From the NCBI GenBank assembly GCA_944325655.1, contig CALVAW010000002.1:1-64000 (forward strand): DNA of 64,000 bases, written 5' to 3'. The position numbers were made by a program, and so were the translations under genes. This DNA comes from Candidatus Gastranaerophilales bacterium (lineage in GTDB: Bacteria; Cyanobacteriota; Vampirovibrionia; Gastranaerophilales; Gastranaerophilaceae). Shown here one piece after another: positions 24,932 through 34,354 of the stretch; position 1 is the first letter of the stretch, and the number at the start of each line of letters is the position of its first letter. The notes under the pieces were generated by a model. That model was given only the letters and a program-made list of their open reading frames with translations. It ran no database searches and had not been told where the DNA came from.

Positions 24932-26524
24932 TTGGAAGATATTAAAAAAATAGAAAAAGAAATCAATAAATTAACTAAAAGAGGTGAAATACAACAGGCG
25001 ATTGAATATTGTCAAAACCTTCTGCTAAAAGAGCCTGCCGATACAAATCTGCATATAAGACTCGGTGATTTGTATCTTGATTGGCATTTGGATGTTTATC
25101 AGGCTAAACAGTATATTGATGAAGCAATTACGGAATACCAAAAAGCTGCTGAAGTTTTAATCGATAATGGCGAGATATATTATAAAATCGGAATGGCTCT
25201 TTATTATAAAGGCGAGTTGGATAAAGCAATTAACTATTTTAATATCGGTATAGAAAAAGGAGCAAACAAAGCAAAAAGTTATTACATGATAGCTAACTGT
25301 TTAAAAAAGAAGGACAGATTTCAAGATGCGCTTCAAAATATTGACTTGGCACTTAAACATGCTTTTTTCACTACTTCATGTATGCACTATTCAAAATCGA
25401 GGCTTTTAAATGCTCTTTATTTTACGGATAAGAAGAAACGTTTTTTGAGCTGGGTAGAATTATTATTGTCCTATATTACTTTGCCTTTTGATGATGAGGC
25501 TAAAAAAAATCTTAAATCAAAATTGAAATGGTTTAAAATTTTACCTGTGTTATTTAAAGCTGATAGCTATTTCGCTGCAGGACAAATAGAACTGGCTTTT
25601 GATTGTTATTCTAAGGCTATTGACAAAATGCCCGGATTTTCTGCTCTATATGTTGCTCTTGGTGATACATACAGAAGAGCAGGTAAGCTAGAAGAAGCTA
25701 TAATTGAATATAAAATGGCGCTTTGGATAGATTCGCTCAATCATAGTGCATATTCGGGACTTGTTCAGGCGTATGAAGAGCTTGGTGATTATGATAATGC
25801 AATTTCTTATTATCAGAAATATTTAAAAATTCATCCGAATAATGCGGTTTTGCATTCCAATCTTGCTAATTTGTATTTTATGAAAGGAGAGGCTGAAAAG
25901 GCGATTTCACATTATCAGTCTGCGATTGCTATAAACCCGAAACCGGATTGGACAAGTATAGTTGCACAAACTCTGGGATATATTCAACAGAATGTTATTA
26001 AAAATACGGATTGTGCTATAGCTAATTATCAATTGGCTAATATGCTTACCCCTAAGGAGATTGATGTATATATTTCTCTTGGAAGTGCATTTTATGATAA
26101 TGAAGATTATAAAAATGCTCTTATAGTTTATCGAAGAGCTCTTGAATTAGAGCCTAAAAATTCTAAAATTCATTGCAATTTAGGATATTTATACTGGGGA
26201 ATGGGTGATTTGGATGAAGCAATAAAAGAGTATTCGCTTTCAATTAAGTATGATCCTACTTATGATATTGCTCATAATAATCTTGGTGTTATATATCTTG
26301 ATGATTTGGTGCAGTTACAAAAAGCAATTGATTGTTTTAATTTAGCAATTGAATGCAATCCAAATTATGCTCTTGCATATTATAATCTTGGCCGTTCTTA
26401 TGCTCTTAAAGGCGAAAATGTTGAAGCTGCGAAATATTTTCAACAGGCGATGGATGTAAATAATATTACTAATGAAATTGACCCTGCGGATATTCAGGAG
26501 AGATTAAATAATTTATTTAATTAA
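24932..26524 (+). CDS. Large tetratricopeptide-repeat protein
   Basis: The start is TTG with TTGGAG just upstream. The 530-residue protein consists almost wholly of 34-residue TPR units. Clear ones include ALYVALGDTYRRAGKLEEAI, VLHSNLANLYFMKGEAEKAI, KIHCNLGYLYWGMGDLDEAI and ALAYYNLGRSYALKGENVEAA. There is no signal peptide, so it is probably cytoplasmic, and a scaffold role is likely. One helix-rich spacer (about 160-205) interrupts the repeats. The PilZ gene just before suggests a role in the same process. Confidence 0.88.
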   Translation: MEDIKKIEKEINKLTKRGEIQQAIEYCQNLLLKEPADTNLHIRLGDLYLDWHLDVYQAKQYIDEAITEYQKAAEVLIDNGEIYYKIGMALYYKGELDKAINYFNIGIEKGANKAKSYYMIANCLKKKDRFQDALQNIDLALKHAFFTTSCMHYSKSRLLNALYFTDKKKRFLSWVELLLSYITLPFDDEAKKNLKSKLKWFKILPVLFKADSYFAAGQIELAFDCYSKAIDKMPGFSALYVALGDTYRRAGKLEEAIIEYKMALWIDSLNHSAYSGLVQAYEELGDYDNAISYYQKYLKIHPNNAVLHSNLANLYFMKGEAEKAISHYQSAIAINPKPDWTSIVAQTLGYIQQNVIKNTDCAIANYQLANMLTPKEIDVYISLGSAFYDNEDYKNALIVYRRALELEPKNSKIHCNLGYLYWGMGDLDEAIKEYSLSIKYDPTYDIAHNNLGVIYLDDLVQLQKAIDCFNLAIECNPNYALAYYNLGRSYALKGENVEAAKYFQQAMDVNNITNEIDPADIQERLNNLFN

Positions 26525-26574
26525 CTTAACAGGCTGATTTATTTAAGTGGTTTTTGATGTAGGATTATTTTGAA

Positions 26575-27540
26575 ATGAGCACTTGGGTATATATTTTAAA
26601 AAGAATATTAGGGGCTATTCCAATACTTTTTTTGGTATCTTTAGTGAGTTTCTTTTTAATACGCCTTTCTCCTGTTGACCCTCTGGCGCAGATGAAATTA
26701 AATCCCGCAATAAGTCAGGAGACTATTGAAAAAGAAAAGGTTAGACTGGGCTTAGATAAACCGGTTATTGTGCAATATTTTTTATGGGCTAAAAATTTTA
26801 TGTCGGGCAATATGGGATATTGTACGGATAATACCAAAGTATCGACAAAAATAAAAGGCAGAATTTTAAACACTCTTTTGTTGTCGTTTTTTGTTATATT
26901 TTGCAGCTGGATTCTTGCAATTCCTTTGGGTATATTGGCTGCAGTTTATTATAATTCTTTTTTCGACAGATTTTTAACTTTAATTTCCAGCGTCGGCATG
27001 GCTATTCCTTCTTTTTTCTTTGCAATATTGATGCTTTTGTTTGCTCAGCATACAGGTTGGTTTCCTGTCGGAGGATTAACAAGTATTAATTTTGATGAAA
27101 TGACAGTATTTCAAAAGATATTTGATGTATTGTGGCATTTGTGTCTGCCGGTTATTGTTTTAACTACAATTTCTATTTCTTCCTTAATGAGGCAAATGAG
27201 AGCTAATTTGCTTGATATTTTAAATGCTGAATATATTAAATTTGCTTATGCTAAGGGTTTATCTAAGGCTAAAGTAATTTTAAAACATGCTTTCAGAAAT
27301 GCTGTTAATCCTATAATAACTCTTTTAGGTTTTGAATTTGCGGGATTATTGTCAGGAGCAGCTCTTACTGAGTACGTTTTTCAATATCCGGGGCTTGGCA
27401 AGCTTATACTTGAAGCAGTTATGCAGTCAGATATTAATTTAGTAATGGCAAGCTTAATGATTGGTGCTTTTATGTTAATTGCAGGCAATTTAATTGCCGA
27501 TATATTGTTAAAGATAACTGATCCGAGAGTGAGGATTTAA
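26575..27540 (+). CDS. Peptide-type ABC transporter permease (DppB/OppB family)
   Basis: The 321-residue protein has six hydrophobic segments and the family N-terminus WVYILKRILGAIPILFLVSLVSF. The EAA loop for the ATPase is AKGLSKAKVILKHAFRNAVNPI. The end ITDPRVRI is typical. It forms a heterodimer with the next gene product in the inner membrane. It overlaps that gene by one base. No binding protein or ATPase gene is next to the pair. Confidence 0.92.
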   Translation: MSTWVYILKRILGAIPILFLVSLVSFFLIRLSPVDPLAQMKLNPAISQETIEKEKVRLGLDKPVIVQYFLWAKNFMSGNMGYCTDNTKVSTKIKGRILNTLLLSFFVIFCSWILAIPLGILAAVYYNSFFDRFLTLISSVGMAIPSFFFAILMLLFAQHTGWFPVGGLTSINFDEMTVFQKIFDVLWHLCLPVIVLTTISISSLMRQMRANLLDILNAEYIKFAYAKGLSKAKVILKHAFRNAVNPIITLLGFEFAGLLSGAALTEYVFQYPGLGKLILEAVMQSDINLVMASLMIGAFMLIAGNLIADILLKITDPRVRI

Positions 27541-28601
27541 TGCTGAAATTTTTTGACAAAATCAGGCATGATAAAATTCCTTTTATTGCGTTTATCATTT
27601 TAATACTTATGTATTTTATGATTTTGTTTGCGGATTTTTTTGCAATTTATCCTTCTACTTATGCAAACAGAAAACTGGCATATCAACCGCCGAGCAATTT
27701 ATATGTGATTAGTCCAGAAAATAAATTGGTTTTTCCTTATACTTATAATTTTGAAAAATATTTCGACGAAAATACTCTTTCGATTGAATATAAACAAATA
27801 AGAGACAAGAAATATAAGATTAAGTTTTTTTCCGAAGGATATGAATATAAGCTCTTTGGTATTTTTAAAACAAATTTACATTTAATTTCAAAACCGGATG
27901 ATTGTAATTTATTTTTGTTAGGTACAGATATAAATGGGCATGATATATATTCCAGATTGTTTTTTGGCGGCAGAATTTCTTTAACAATCGGTTTTTTGGC
28001 TCTTTTGATATCATTTCCGATTGGAGCTTTGTATGGTGGCATTTCAGGCTATTTTGGCGGAGCAGTAGATAAAATATTGATGAGAATTGCAGAAGCAATT
28101 ATGTCTATACCAAGTTTTTATTTGTTAATAATTCTTGCTTCCATATTGCCTTCAAATATGACCTCTGCTCAAAGATTTGCTTTAATTACCGCAATTTTGG
28201 CTTTAATCGGATGGGCAGGTTTCTCCAGAGTAATCAGGGGCATGGTATTGTCATTAAAAAATCAGGATTATGTTAAGGCTATTGAAACAATAGGTGCTTC
28301 GAGACGAAGAATTATTTTAAAACACATTTTACCTCAGACTTCAAGCTACATAGTTATAGCAATAACTCTTTCCGTACCTTCTTATATTCTTGCAGAGTCG
28401 GGATTGAGTTTTTTGGGTTTAGGAATTCAGTTGCCCGATGCAAGCTGGGGTAATATGTTGAGAGAGGCTCAGGAGTTTGCAAATATTATTTACAGACCCT
28501 GGTTATTGATACCCGGATTTTTAATTTTTATTGCAGTTTTGTCTTTTAATGTATTGGGGGATAAAATTAGAGATATATTAGATCCTAAAACTTTGAAATA
28601 A
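27540..28601 (+). CDS. Peptide-type ABC transporter permease (DppC/OppC family)
   Basis: The 353-residue partner permease has an N-terminal helix, then a long periplasmic segment (about residues 45-125), longer than in Escherichia coli DppC and more like YejE-type permeases. After this come LLGTDINGHDIYSRLFFGGRISL and the EAA loop IGASRRRIILKHILPQTSS. The signature LAESGLSFLGLGIQ and the end GDKIRDILDPK are typical. It overlaps the previous gene by one base. The substrate is not shown by sequence and may be peptides, opines or metal chelates. Confidence 0.92.
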   Translation: MLKFFDKIRHDKIPFIAFIILILMYFMILFADFFAIYPSTYANRKLAYQPPSNLYVISPENKLVFPYTYNFEKYFDENTLSIEYKQIRDKKYKIKFFSEGYEYKLFGIFKTNLHLISKPDDCNLFLLGTDINGHDIYSRLFFGGRISLTIGFLALLISFPIGALYGGISGYFGGAVDKILMRIAEAIMSIPSFYLLIILASILPSNMTSAQRFALITAILALIGWAGFSRVIRGMVLSLKNQDYVKAIETIGASRRRIILKHILPQTSSYIVIAITLSVPSYILAESGLSFLGLGIQLPDASWGNMLREAQEFANIIYRPWLLIPGFLIFIAVLSFNVLGDKIRDILDPKTLK

Positions 28602-28623
28602 ATTAAATGAGGAATAGAATAAG

Positions 28624-29316
28624 TTGGAAAATATCGGAATTAATTTAGTCATACTTTTTAGAGTTTTGCTTGCAGTTGCCTTGTCTTTCATACCGGGTAT
28701 TGAAAGGGAGCTTACGGGAAAATTTGCAGGCTTAAGAACGCATATTTTGGTTTGTCTCGGCGCTTGTGTTTTTACTATATTATCAATATATGGTTTTGAA
28801 ATGCATATTACTCCGGATACAATCGGAACAAATGATCCGGCCAGAATTGCAGCTCAAATAATTACCGGTATCGGTTTTATTGGCGCAGGTACGGTCATGA
28901 GACATGGAAGCAGTGTTTTTGGAATTACAACTGCAGCTACTTTATGGGTCTGTGCGGCTATAGGTATGTGCTGTGGTTGCGGACAATATGTTACTGCTAT
29001 AATTACATCTCTTGCTACTCTTTTTGTTTTAATTTTAATCAGGAGATTAGAAAAGAACATTTTATCTAAAAAAAGAATATTTTATACTTTATACGAGATT
29101 TCAATTTCCGCTTCATTAAAGGATTGTGATAATATTCAATCAATATTTGAAAATAATTTTCATAAAGTTTTTAAGTTTAATAAAAAATTGGTAAATCATG
29201 ATGAGCTTCGTTTTTCTGCTGTTATTTCAACAAAGAAACCTTTGACTGAAATAAATGATATATTCAGAAAAATAATTGGTATAGAATCTATTGAAATAAG
29301 AGAATATTATGATTAA
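28624..29316 (+). CDS. MgtC/SapB family membrane protein
   Basis: The start is TTG 28624 after a GAGGAATAG site. The N-terminal 140 residues carry the family motifs PGIERELTGKFAGLRTHILV and IITGIGFIGAGTVM, plus four or five membrane helices ending with CAAIGMCCGCGQYV. The last 80 residues form a soluble domain with an ACT-like pattern. MgtC-type proteins help survival at low magnesium and modulate the F-type ATPase in pathogens; SapB-type members have other roles, and this gene could be either. It overlaps the next gene by eight bases. Confidence 0.9.
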   Translation: MENIGINLVILFRVLLAVALSFIPGIERELTGKFAGLRTHILVCLGACVFTILSIYGFEMHITPDTIGTNDPARIAAQIITGIGFIGAGTVMRHGSSVFGITTAATLWVCAAIGMCCGCGQYVTAIITSLATLFVLILIRRLEKNILSKKRIFYTLYEISISASLKDCDNIQSIFENNFHKVFKFNKKLVNHDELRFSAVISTKKPLTEINDIFRKIIGIESIEIREYYD

Positions 29317-30577
29317 TAATTCAAAACATGACAATATAAGTGAATATATAGTAACCGTTATTGTTACATGTATTGTAGTTGTTTCGTTGTGCTTATGCGT
29401 TGAACTTGAATTGCTTTTTAGAACCGAACAAAGAGTCAATCAGGAAGAACTTAACATGGAAAATCTTGTTGAGTTTTGTACAATAGAACAATTGGAGAAA
29501 TATTTAAAAAACAATCCTGAAAATTATTTTGCAAAAATTAAACTTGCAGGAATATATGAGATTTTAAAAGAATATAAACATGCGGACAAGCTGTATCAAG
29601 AAGCTTTAAAAACTTCCATGCGATCAAATTTTTCTTTATATTCTTATGCTATGTTTTGTGCCAGACGAGGCTATTACGGATTATCGGCAACTCTTGCAGA
29701 GCAGCTGTTGGACTTAGATTCAAAGGCAAACGAATACAAAGCAAGAATATATGAGCAAATGGCTCTAAATTTTGAATATAATAAGAATTATGCGGCAGCT
29801 GTTAACGCATATCAAATAGCGTATAAATATGCGAAAAACACAAATGACAGTTCTTTTAAAAGAAAAATAAGAGATAAATTTGCTCAAAGTTATATAAATT
29901 TAGCTGATGAAAATATAGAAAACGGAAGAATCGAAGAAGCGATTTCGAATTTAAATAATTCTCTAAAAATCAAAGAAACAAACGAGGCAAGATATAAGCT
30001 GGGGCTTGTCTATGTGAATATTGATAAGTTTATTGCAGAGAAAAATATATCAAAAGTCTTTAAGGAAGATGTTTTTATGGTAAATCCGTATATATATAAT
30101 TCTTTGTTAACTGATTTATCTGATGCCTCTAAAACGAACAGGGGTTTGCATAGTGCTGATTTTTATCTTTTAAAATTAAATTCTTTTAAGAAGAAATTGC
30201 TTGAAAGTTATATCTATAAAGATGATATTTCTATTGAAAATGCTTTTATAGTCGAAAAAAAGGCTTTTTTATCAAAAAATAAATCATACTATTTGATATT
30301 TGATGTTGAAAATAACACTAAGCAAAAAATTCCTGAGTTGTATATGGAAGTGGAGATGTTTGTTGAAAATAAACAATATAAGGTTTACAAGAAAATGTTT
30401 TCCATTTCAAGACCTTTGGACTTTTTTGATAAAGTTGAACATAATAAAATTGAGCTTCCAAAGAACTTTAAGTTAAATAATTTAAAAAATAAAAATGAAG
30501 TTATAGTTAAATATTTTGCCAAGAAAAAAGAAAAAGCTCCTTGGACTTTGATTAAAATTGAGTCTTTGAATATTTAA
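29309..30577 (+). CDS. Membrane-anchored TPR protein
   Basis: The 422-residue protein has one membrane helix at about residues 13-31 (YIVTVIVTCIVVVSLCLCV). Then come TPR-like helical pairs (LAGIYEILKEYKHADKLYQEAL, YAMFCARRGYYGLSATLAEQLL). The C-terminal 110 residues are a beta-rich domain (YLIFDVENNTKQKIPELYMEVEM starts it) that may be Ig-like. The topology places the TPRs outside the cytoplasm. It lies just before infB but is separated from it by a promoter-like region. Function unknown. Confidence 0.8.
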   Translation: MINNSKHDNISEYIVTVIVTCIVVVSLCLCVELELLFRTEQRVNQEELNMENLVEFCTIEQLEKYLKNNPENYFAKIKLAGIYEILKEYKHADKLYQEALKTSMRSNFSLYSYAMFCARRGYYGLSATLAEQLLDLDSKANEYKARIYEQMALNFEYNKNYAAAVNAYQIAYKYAKNTNDSSFKRKIRDKFAQSYINLADENIENGRIEEAISNLNNSLKIKETNEARYKLGLVYVNIDKFIAEKNISKVFKEDVFMVNPYIYNSLLTDLSDASKTNRGLHSADFYLLKLNSFKKKLLESYIYKDDISIENAFIVEKKAFLSKNKSYYLIFDVENNTKQKIPELYMEVEMFVENKQYKVYKKMFSISRPLDFFDKVEHNKIELPKNFKLNNLKNKNEVIVKYFAKKKEKAPWTLIKIESLNI

Positions 30578-30586
30578 TACTGTACT

Positions 30587-30630
30587 TATAAGTATTATTG
30601 TGTTATTTTAAAATTAACTTAATACTTATA
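30587..30630. repeat. 11-bp inverted repeat in the infB promoter region
   Basis: TATAAGTATTA (30587-30597) and TAATACTTATA (30620-30630) are exact reverse complements 22 bases apart. They lie in the 69-base gap before infB, where its promoter must be. A transcription-factor dyad or a leader stem is possible. Confidence 0.5.
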
Positions 30631-30646
30631 TATAAACTGGAGAGAC

Positions 30647-33139
30647 ATGAGAGTACACGAACTAGCAAAAGAACTTAATATTACTTCTAAGGAACTTATT
30701 GAAAAAGCAAACGAGACTCTGGGCTTATCTTTAAAATCGCATAGCTCTACAGTGGGAGATGCGTATATCGATAAAATAAAATCTTTGTATGTAAAAGATA
30801 AAAAGCCTTCAGTTAAACCTAAAGCATTTGTTGTTAAAAAACAAAAACAACCTGAAGTTAGCGATGAGAATAAAAATGTTCCGCCTAAGGAAGAAAATGT
30901 TATAAAGACAGTGTCAAAGCTTGAAGTTGTTCGTCCTGCAATAAAACCACAGCCTCAAAAGGTGAAAAAAGAAGTTCGTATTGAAAAACCTACGTCTGTA
31001 AAACCTCAAGTTAAATCATTTGATGCAAACAGAAAAGTTGCGCTAGAAAATTCAACGGATAAGTTAGCTTCCTTGCCTTCTATGACAAGAAAAAACTTTG
31101 AAAAAAGTCAGAAAGAATCGGATGTGCTTGAAAAAAAACAAAAAGAGCAAAAAAAATCAAATGCTCCTCAACAGCCGATTAAACGTCATATTATTCCTCA
31201 AGACATGTACTTAAATCAATCAAGAGGGGCTAAAAGGAAGAAAAAAGACCATGAATACAGCAATAAAAGAGAAGAACAAGAGAGAATAAGTCTTGAAAAA
31301 GCTGTACAAAATAAGCATAAAAAGCATACTCAAGAAGTTGCTGCGGTTGAGGAAGTGAAATCAGTTGTTATAGACAGGCCCATGACCGTCGGAGAATTGA
31401 GCGACAAGATTAAAAAGACTCCTGCAGAAATTATTAAGTTTTTAATGCTTGAAGGCGTTATGGTTACTGTAAATGCTCCCATTGATACGGAAACTTCAAA
31501 AAAGGTTGCTCTTCACTTTGATTTAGAAGTTTTAGATGAAGATATCGAAGCTTTTATAGAACAAGAAGAGGAAAAAGAAGGTGTAAATAAGTATTTAAAA
31601 AATGCTAAAGAAGAAGATATAGTTAAGCGCGCTCCTGTTGTTACGGTAATGGGGCATGTTGACCATGGTAAAACAACTTTGTTAGATTCTATCCGTGCTT
31701 CAAAACATAAGATTGTACATACAGAAGTTGGCGGCATTACTCAAAGTATCGGTGCTTATACTGTTTGGTTGGATAAAAGAAAAATTGTATTTATTGATAC
31801 TCCGGGTCATGAAGCATTTACTCAAATGCGCTTGCGCGGTGCTCAATCAACCGATATAGCAGTTTTAGTTGTTGCAGCAGATGACGGTGTAATGCCTCAA
31901 ACAATAGAAAGTATTTCACATGCTAAATCTGCCGGAGTGCCTATAATTGTTGCTATTAATAAGATGGATAAGCCTGATGCAAACCCCGATAAGGTTATGC
32001 AAGAGCTCACAGAACACAGTCTTATTCCTGAAAAATGGGGTGGCGATACAATTTGTGTACCTGTCTCCGCATTGCAAAAAACAGGGATCGATGAGCTTTT
32101 GGAATATATTTTGCTTGTTGCTGATATGCAAGAATTAAAAGCTGTTGAAAAATGTCCTGCAACCGGAGTTATAATTGAAGCAAATCTTGATAAGGGCAAA
32201 GGTCCGGTTGCTACCATGCTTGTTCAAAACGGCACCTTGAAAGTGGGTGATTCAATAGTTGCCGGTACTGTTGGCGGCAAAGTTCGTGCTTTATTGGATG
32301 ATTCCGGAAGAAGGGTTCGCATGGCAGGTCCTTCCACTCCTGTTGAAATATTAGGTCTTAATGAAGTCCCTCAGGCGGGAGATGTTTTTGAAGTCGTTGC
32401 TAATGAGAAATTAATGAAGGCTATAGTTCAAGAAAGAAAGCAAAAAGAACGCTCTACTCGACTAGAGGCTATGACGGCTGCACATGTTCAAAAAGAGGCA
32501 ATGTCCGGAGCAGATGAAATTACAAATCTTAATTTGATTATAAAAGCCAATACAAATGGTTCTGCTGAAGCTGTATCCGCTGCAATTCAAAATGTTAAAT
32601 CATTAAAAGTTGTTCCAAAAATTGTCCATGTGGGAGTTGGCGATATTTCTGAAGCAGATGTTATGCTTGCTTCTGCATCAAACGCTATAATACTTGGTTT
32701 TACGGTCAAAGAAGATGCTAATGCGGTTTTATCTGCCCAAAGAGAAGGGGTTAAAATTAAAAAATATGATATTATCTATCAGGTGTTAGAAGATATCGAA
32801 AAAACAATGTTGTCCTTGCTTTCTCCTGAAATTGAGGATGTGGAACTTGGAAAGGCTGAGGTAAGGGCTGTATTTACAATCGGTAAGACAACAAAAATTG
32901 CCGGTTGTTATGTTACGGAAGGTAAAATAGTTCGTTCTAAGACAGCTCGTTTGATAAGAAACGGAGAAGAAATATTTAAAGGTGAAATAAATCAATTGAA
33001 ACGTTTTAAGGATGATGTTAAAGAGGTAAAAGAAGGATTTGAATGCGGTATATCTTTTGCTAAATTTAACGACATTCAAGAAGGTGATATTATTGAAGTT
33101 TCAACCACTAAGGAAGTTGAGCCCCAGACACTTGTATAG
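30647..33139 (+). CDS. infB: Translation initiation factor IF-2
   Basis: The 830-residue GTPase brings initiator tRNA to the 30S subunit. It opens with an IF2-N domain (MRVHELAKELNITSKELIEKA) and a long, basic, disordered linker (about 55-235). A second IF2-N-like domain follows (MTVGELSDKIKKTPAEIIKFL). The G domain has GHVDHGKT (about 337-344), DTPGHEAF and NKMD, and the C1-C2 region ends in fMet-tRNA binding. AACTGGAGAG precedes the ATG. It is followed by rbfA and truB, the classical order, but the genes nusA and rimP are not upstream. Confidence 0.97.
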   Translation: MRVHELAKELNITSKELIEKANETLGLSLKSHSSTVGDAYIDKIKSLYVKDKKPSVKPKAFVVKKQKQPEVSDENKNVPPKEENVIKTVSKLEVVRPAIKPQPQKVKKEVRIEKPTSVKPQVKSFDANRKVALENSTDKLASLPSMTRKNFEKSQKESDVLEKKQKEQKKSNAPQQPIKRHIIPQDMYLNQSRGAKRKKKDHEYSNKREEQERISLEKAVQNKHKKHTQEVAAVEEVKSVVIDRPMTVGELSDKIKKTPAEIIKFLMLEGVMVTVNAPIDTETSKKVALHFDLEVLDEDIEAFIEQEEEKEGVNKYLKNAKEEDIVKRAPVVTVMGHVDHGKTTLLDSIRASKHKIVHTEVGGITQSIGAYTVWLDKRKIVFIDTPGHEAFTQMRLRGAQSTDIAVLVVAADDGVMPQTIESISHAKSAGVPIIVAINKMDKPDANPDKVMQELTEHSLIPEKWGGDTICVPVSALQKTGIDELLEYILLVADMQELKAVEKCPATGVIIEANLDKGKGPVATMLVQNGTLKVGDSIVAGTVGGKVRALLDDSGRRVRMAGPSTPVEILGLNEVPQAGDVFEVVANEKLMKAIVQERKQKERSTRLEAMTAAHVQKEAMSGADEITNLNLIIKANTNGSAEAVSAAIQNVKSLKVVPKIVHVGVGDISEADVMLASASNAIILGFTVKEDANAVLSAQREGVKIKKYDIIYQVLEDIEKTMLSLLSPEIEDVELGKAEVRAVFTIGKTTKIAGCYVTEGKIVRSKTARLIRNGEEIFKGEINQLKRFKDDVKEVKEGFECGISFAKFNDIQEGDIIEVSTTKEVEPQTLV

Positions 33140-33153
33140 ATAAAGAGAAATTT

Positions 33154-33504
33154 ATGTCATTAAGAAATGAAAGAGTCAGAAAAGCTTTAATGCGGGAAAT
33201 ATCCGACATTATTTTTAGAGAAATTAAAGACAGAGATATTTGCGCAATGGTATCGATTACGGATGTTGATGTTTCTTCGGATAATTCTGCCGCTCGTGTT
33301 TTTTATAGCGTATATGGGGATGATAATATTAAAGAAAAGACTTCTAAAGCTCTTGAGCGTCATGTTGGGCAAATCAGACATGAAGTAGGTAAAAGAATTC
33401 GCTTGAGAAAAACCCCGACTTTACTTTTTATTTTGGATGAATCGCTGGAAAAAGGGGCGAAGATGACCGAGCTTATTAATAAAATCGAACGTGGTGAATT
33501 ATAA
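33154..33504 (+). CDS. rbfA: Ribosome-binding factor A
   Basis: The 116-residue KH-like protein matures the 16S rRNA 5' end. It begins RNERVRKALMREISDIIFREIKD and has the strand ISITDVDVSSDNSAARVFYS, then RHVGQIRHEVGKRIRLRKTP and FILDESLEKGAK, all family-typical. It lies 14 bases after infB and three bases before truB, so the three are one operon. Confidence 0.95.
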   Translation: MSLRNERVRKALMREISDIIFREIKDRDICAMVSITDVDVSSDNSAARVFYSVYGDDNIKEKTSKALERHVGQIRHEVGKRIRLRKTPTLLFILDESLEKGAKMTELINKIERGEL

Positions 33505-33507
33505 GAT

Positions 33508-34350
33508 ATGTATTTTTTAAACATCAATAAACCTAAAGGACTCAGTTCGTTTGATGTTATCAGGAAGCTACGAAAAAAGCTTTTAATAAAAAAAATCGGT
33601 CATTCGGGAACGCTTGATCCGTTAGCTTCGGGTGTGTTGCAAATAGGAGTTGGTGAATGTACAAAATTGTTAGAGTATTTGCCTTCCGATAAAACTTATG
33701 TTGCAAAGATTAAATTCGGTTATACAACGGATACTTATGATGATGAAGGTGAAAAAAAATTTGTTAAAGTCCCCGATTTTGAATTACGGCAACTTAATGC
33801 TGTTTTAAATTCTTTTTTGGGAAAAACAATGCAAATTCCTCCCAAGTATAGTGCAATTAAATTTTCGGGCAAAAAATCTTGTGATATAGTCAGAAAAAAC
33901 AGATTTGTTGATTTTGAACTTAACGCAAGAGAGGTTGAAATTTTTTTCATTAATTTAATTAGTTTTAATTCGGATTATACTGCTGAAATATTTGTTCATT
34001 GCGCAAAGGGAACCTATATACGTTCTTTGGTTTTTGATATTGGCGAAAAATTGGGTTGCGGCGCTTATGTAGTCGATTTAAAAAGAATTGCCGCAGGAAG
34101 TTTTAAAATAGAAGACTCTGATTTAGCGGAGTCATTAAATTTTAAATGCATTAATCCGTTGGATGTACTTCCTTTCTGCAAATATGAGTTAAATGATTTT
34201 GAATATAATAAAATCATAAACGGAAATTTTATTAAAATTGCTCATATCATAAATTCTGATAAAGTTTTATTAACAAAAAATAATAAACTTGTATCATTGG
34301 CAAATTTATCGGATAATTTGATTAAACCGATAAAAGTATTTAGGGGTTAA
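33508..34350 (+). CDS. truB: tRNA pseudouridine-55 synthase
   Basis: The 280-residue enzyme makes pseudouridine 55 in the T loop of tRNAs. It begins LNINKPKGLSSFDVIRKLR, has the catalytic motif HSGTLDPLASGVL with the nucleophile Asp at about residue 38, and continues YVAKIKFGYTTDTYDDEG and PPKYSAIKFSGKK. A second motif, GTYIRSLVFDIGEKLG, follows. The C-terminal PUA-like part is present but divergent. It is co-transcribed with rbfA. Confidence 0.95.
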   Translation: MYFLNINKPKGLSSFDVIRKLRKKLLIKKIGHSGTLDPLASGVLQIGVGECTKLLEYLPSDKTYVAKIKFGYTTDTYDDEGEKKFVKVPDFELRQLNAVLNSFLGKTMQIPPKYSAIKFSGKKSCDIVRKNRFVDFELNAREVEIFFINLISFNSDYTAEIFVHCAKGTYIRSLVFDIGEKLGCGAYVVDLKRIAAGSFKIEDSDLAESLNFKCINPLDVLPFCKYELNDFEYNKIINGNFIKIAHIINSDKVLLTKNNKLVSLANLSDNLIKPIKVFRG

Positions 34351-34354
34351 ATAA

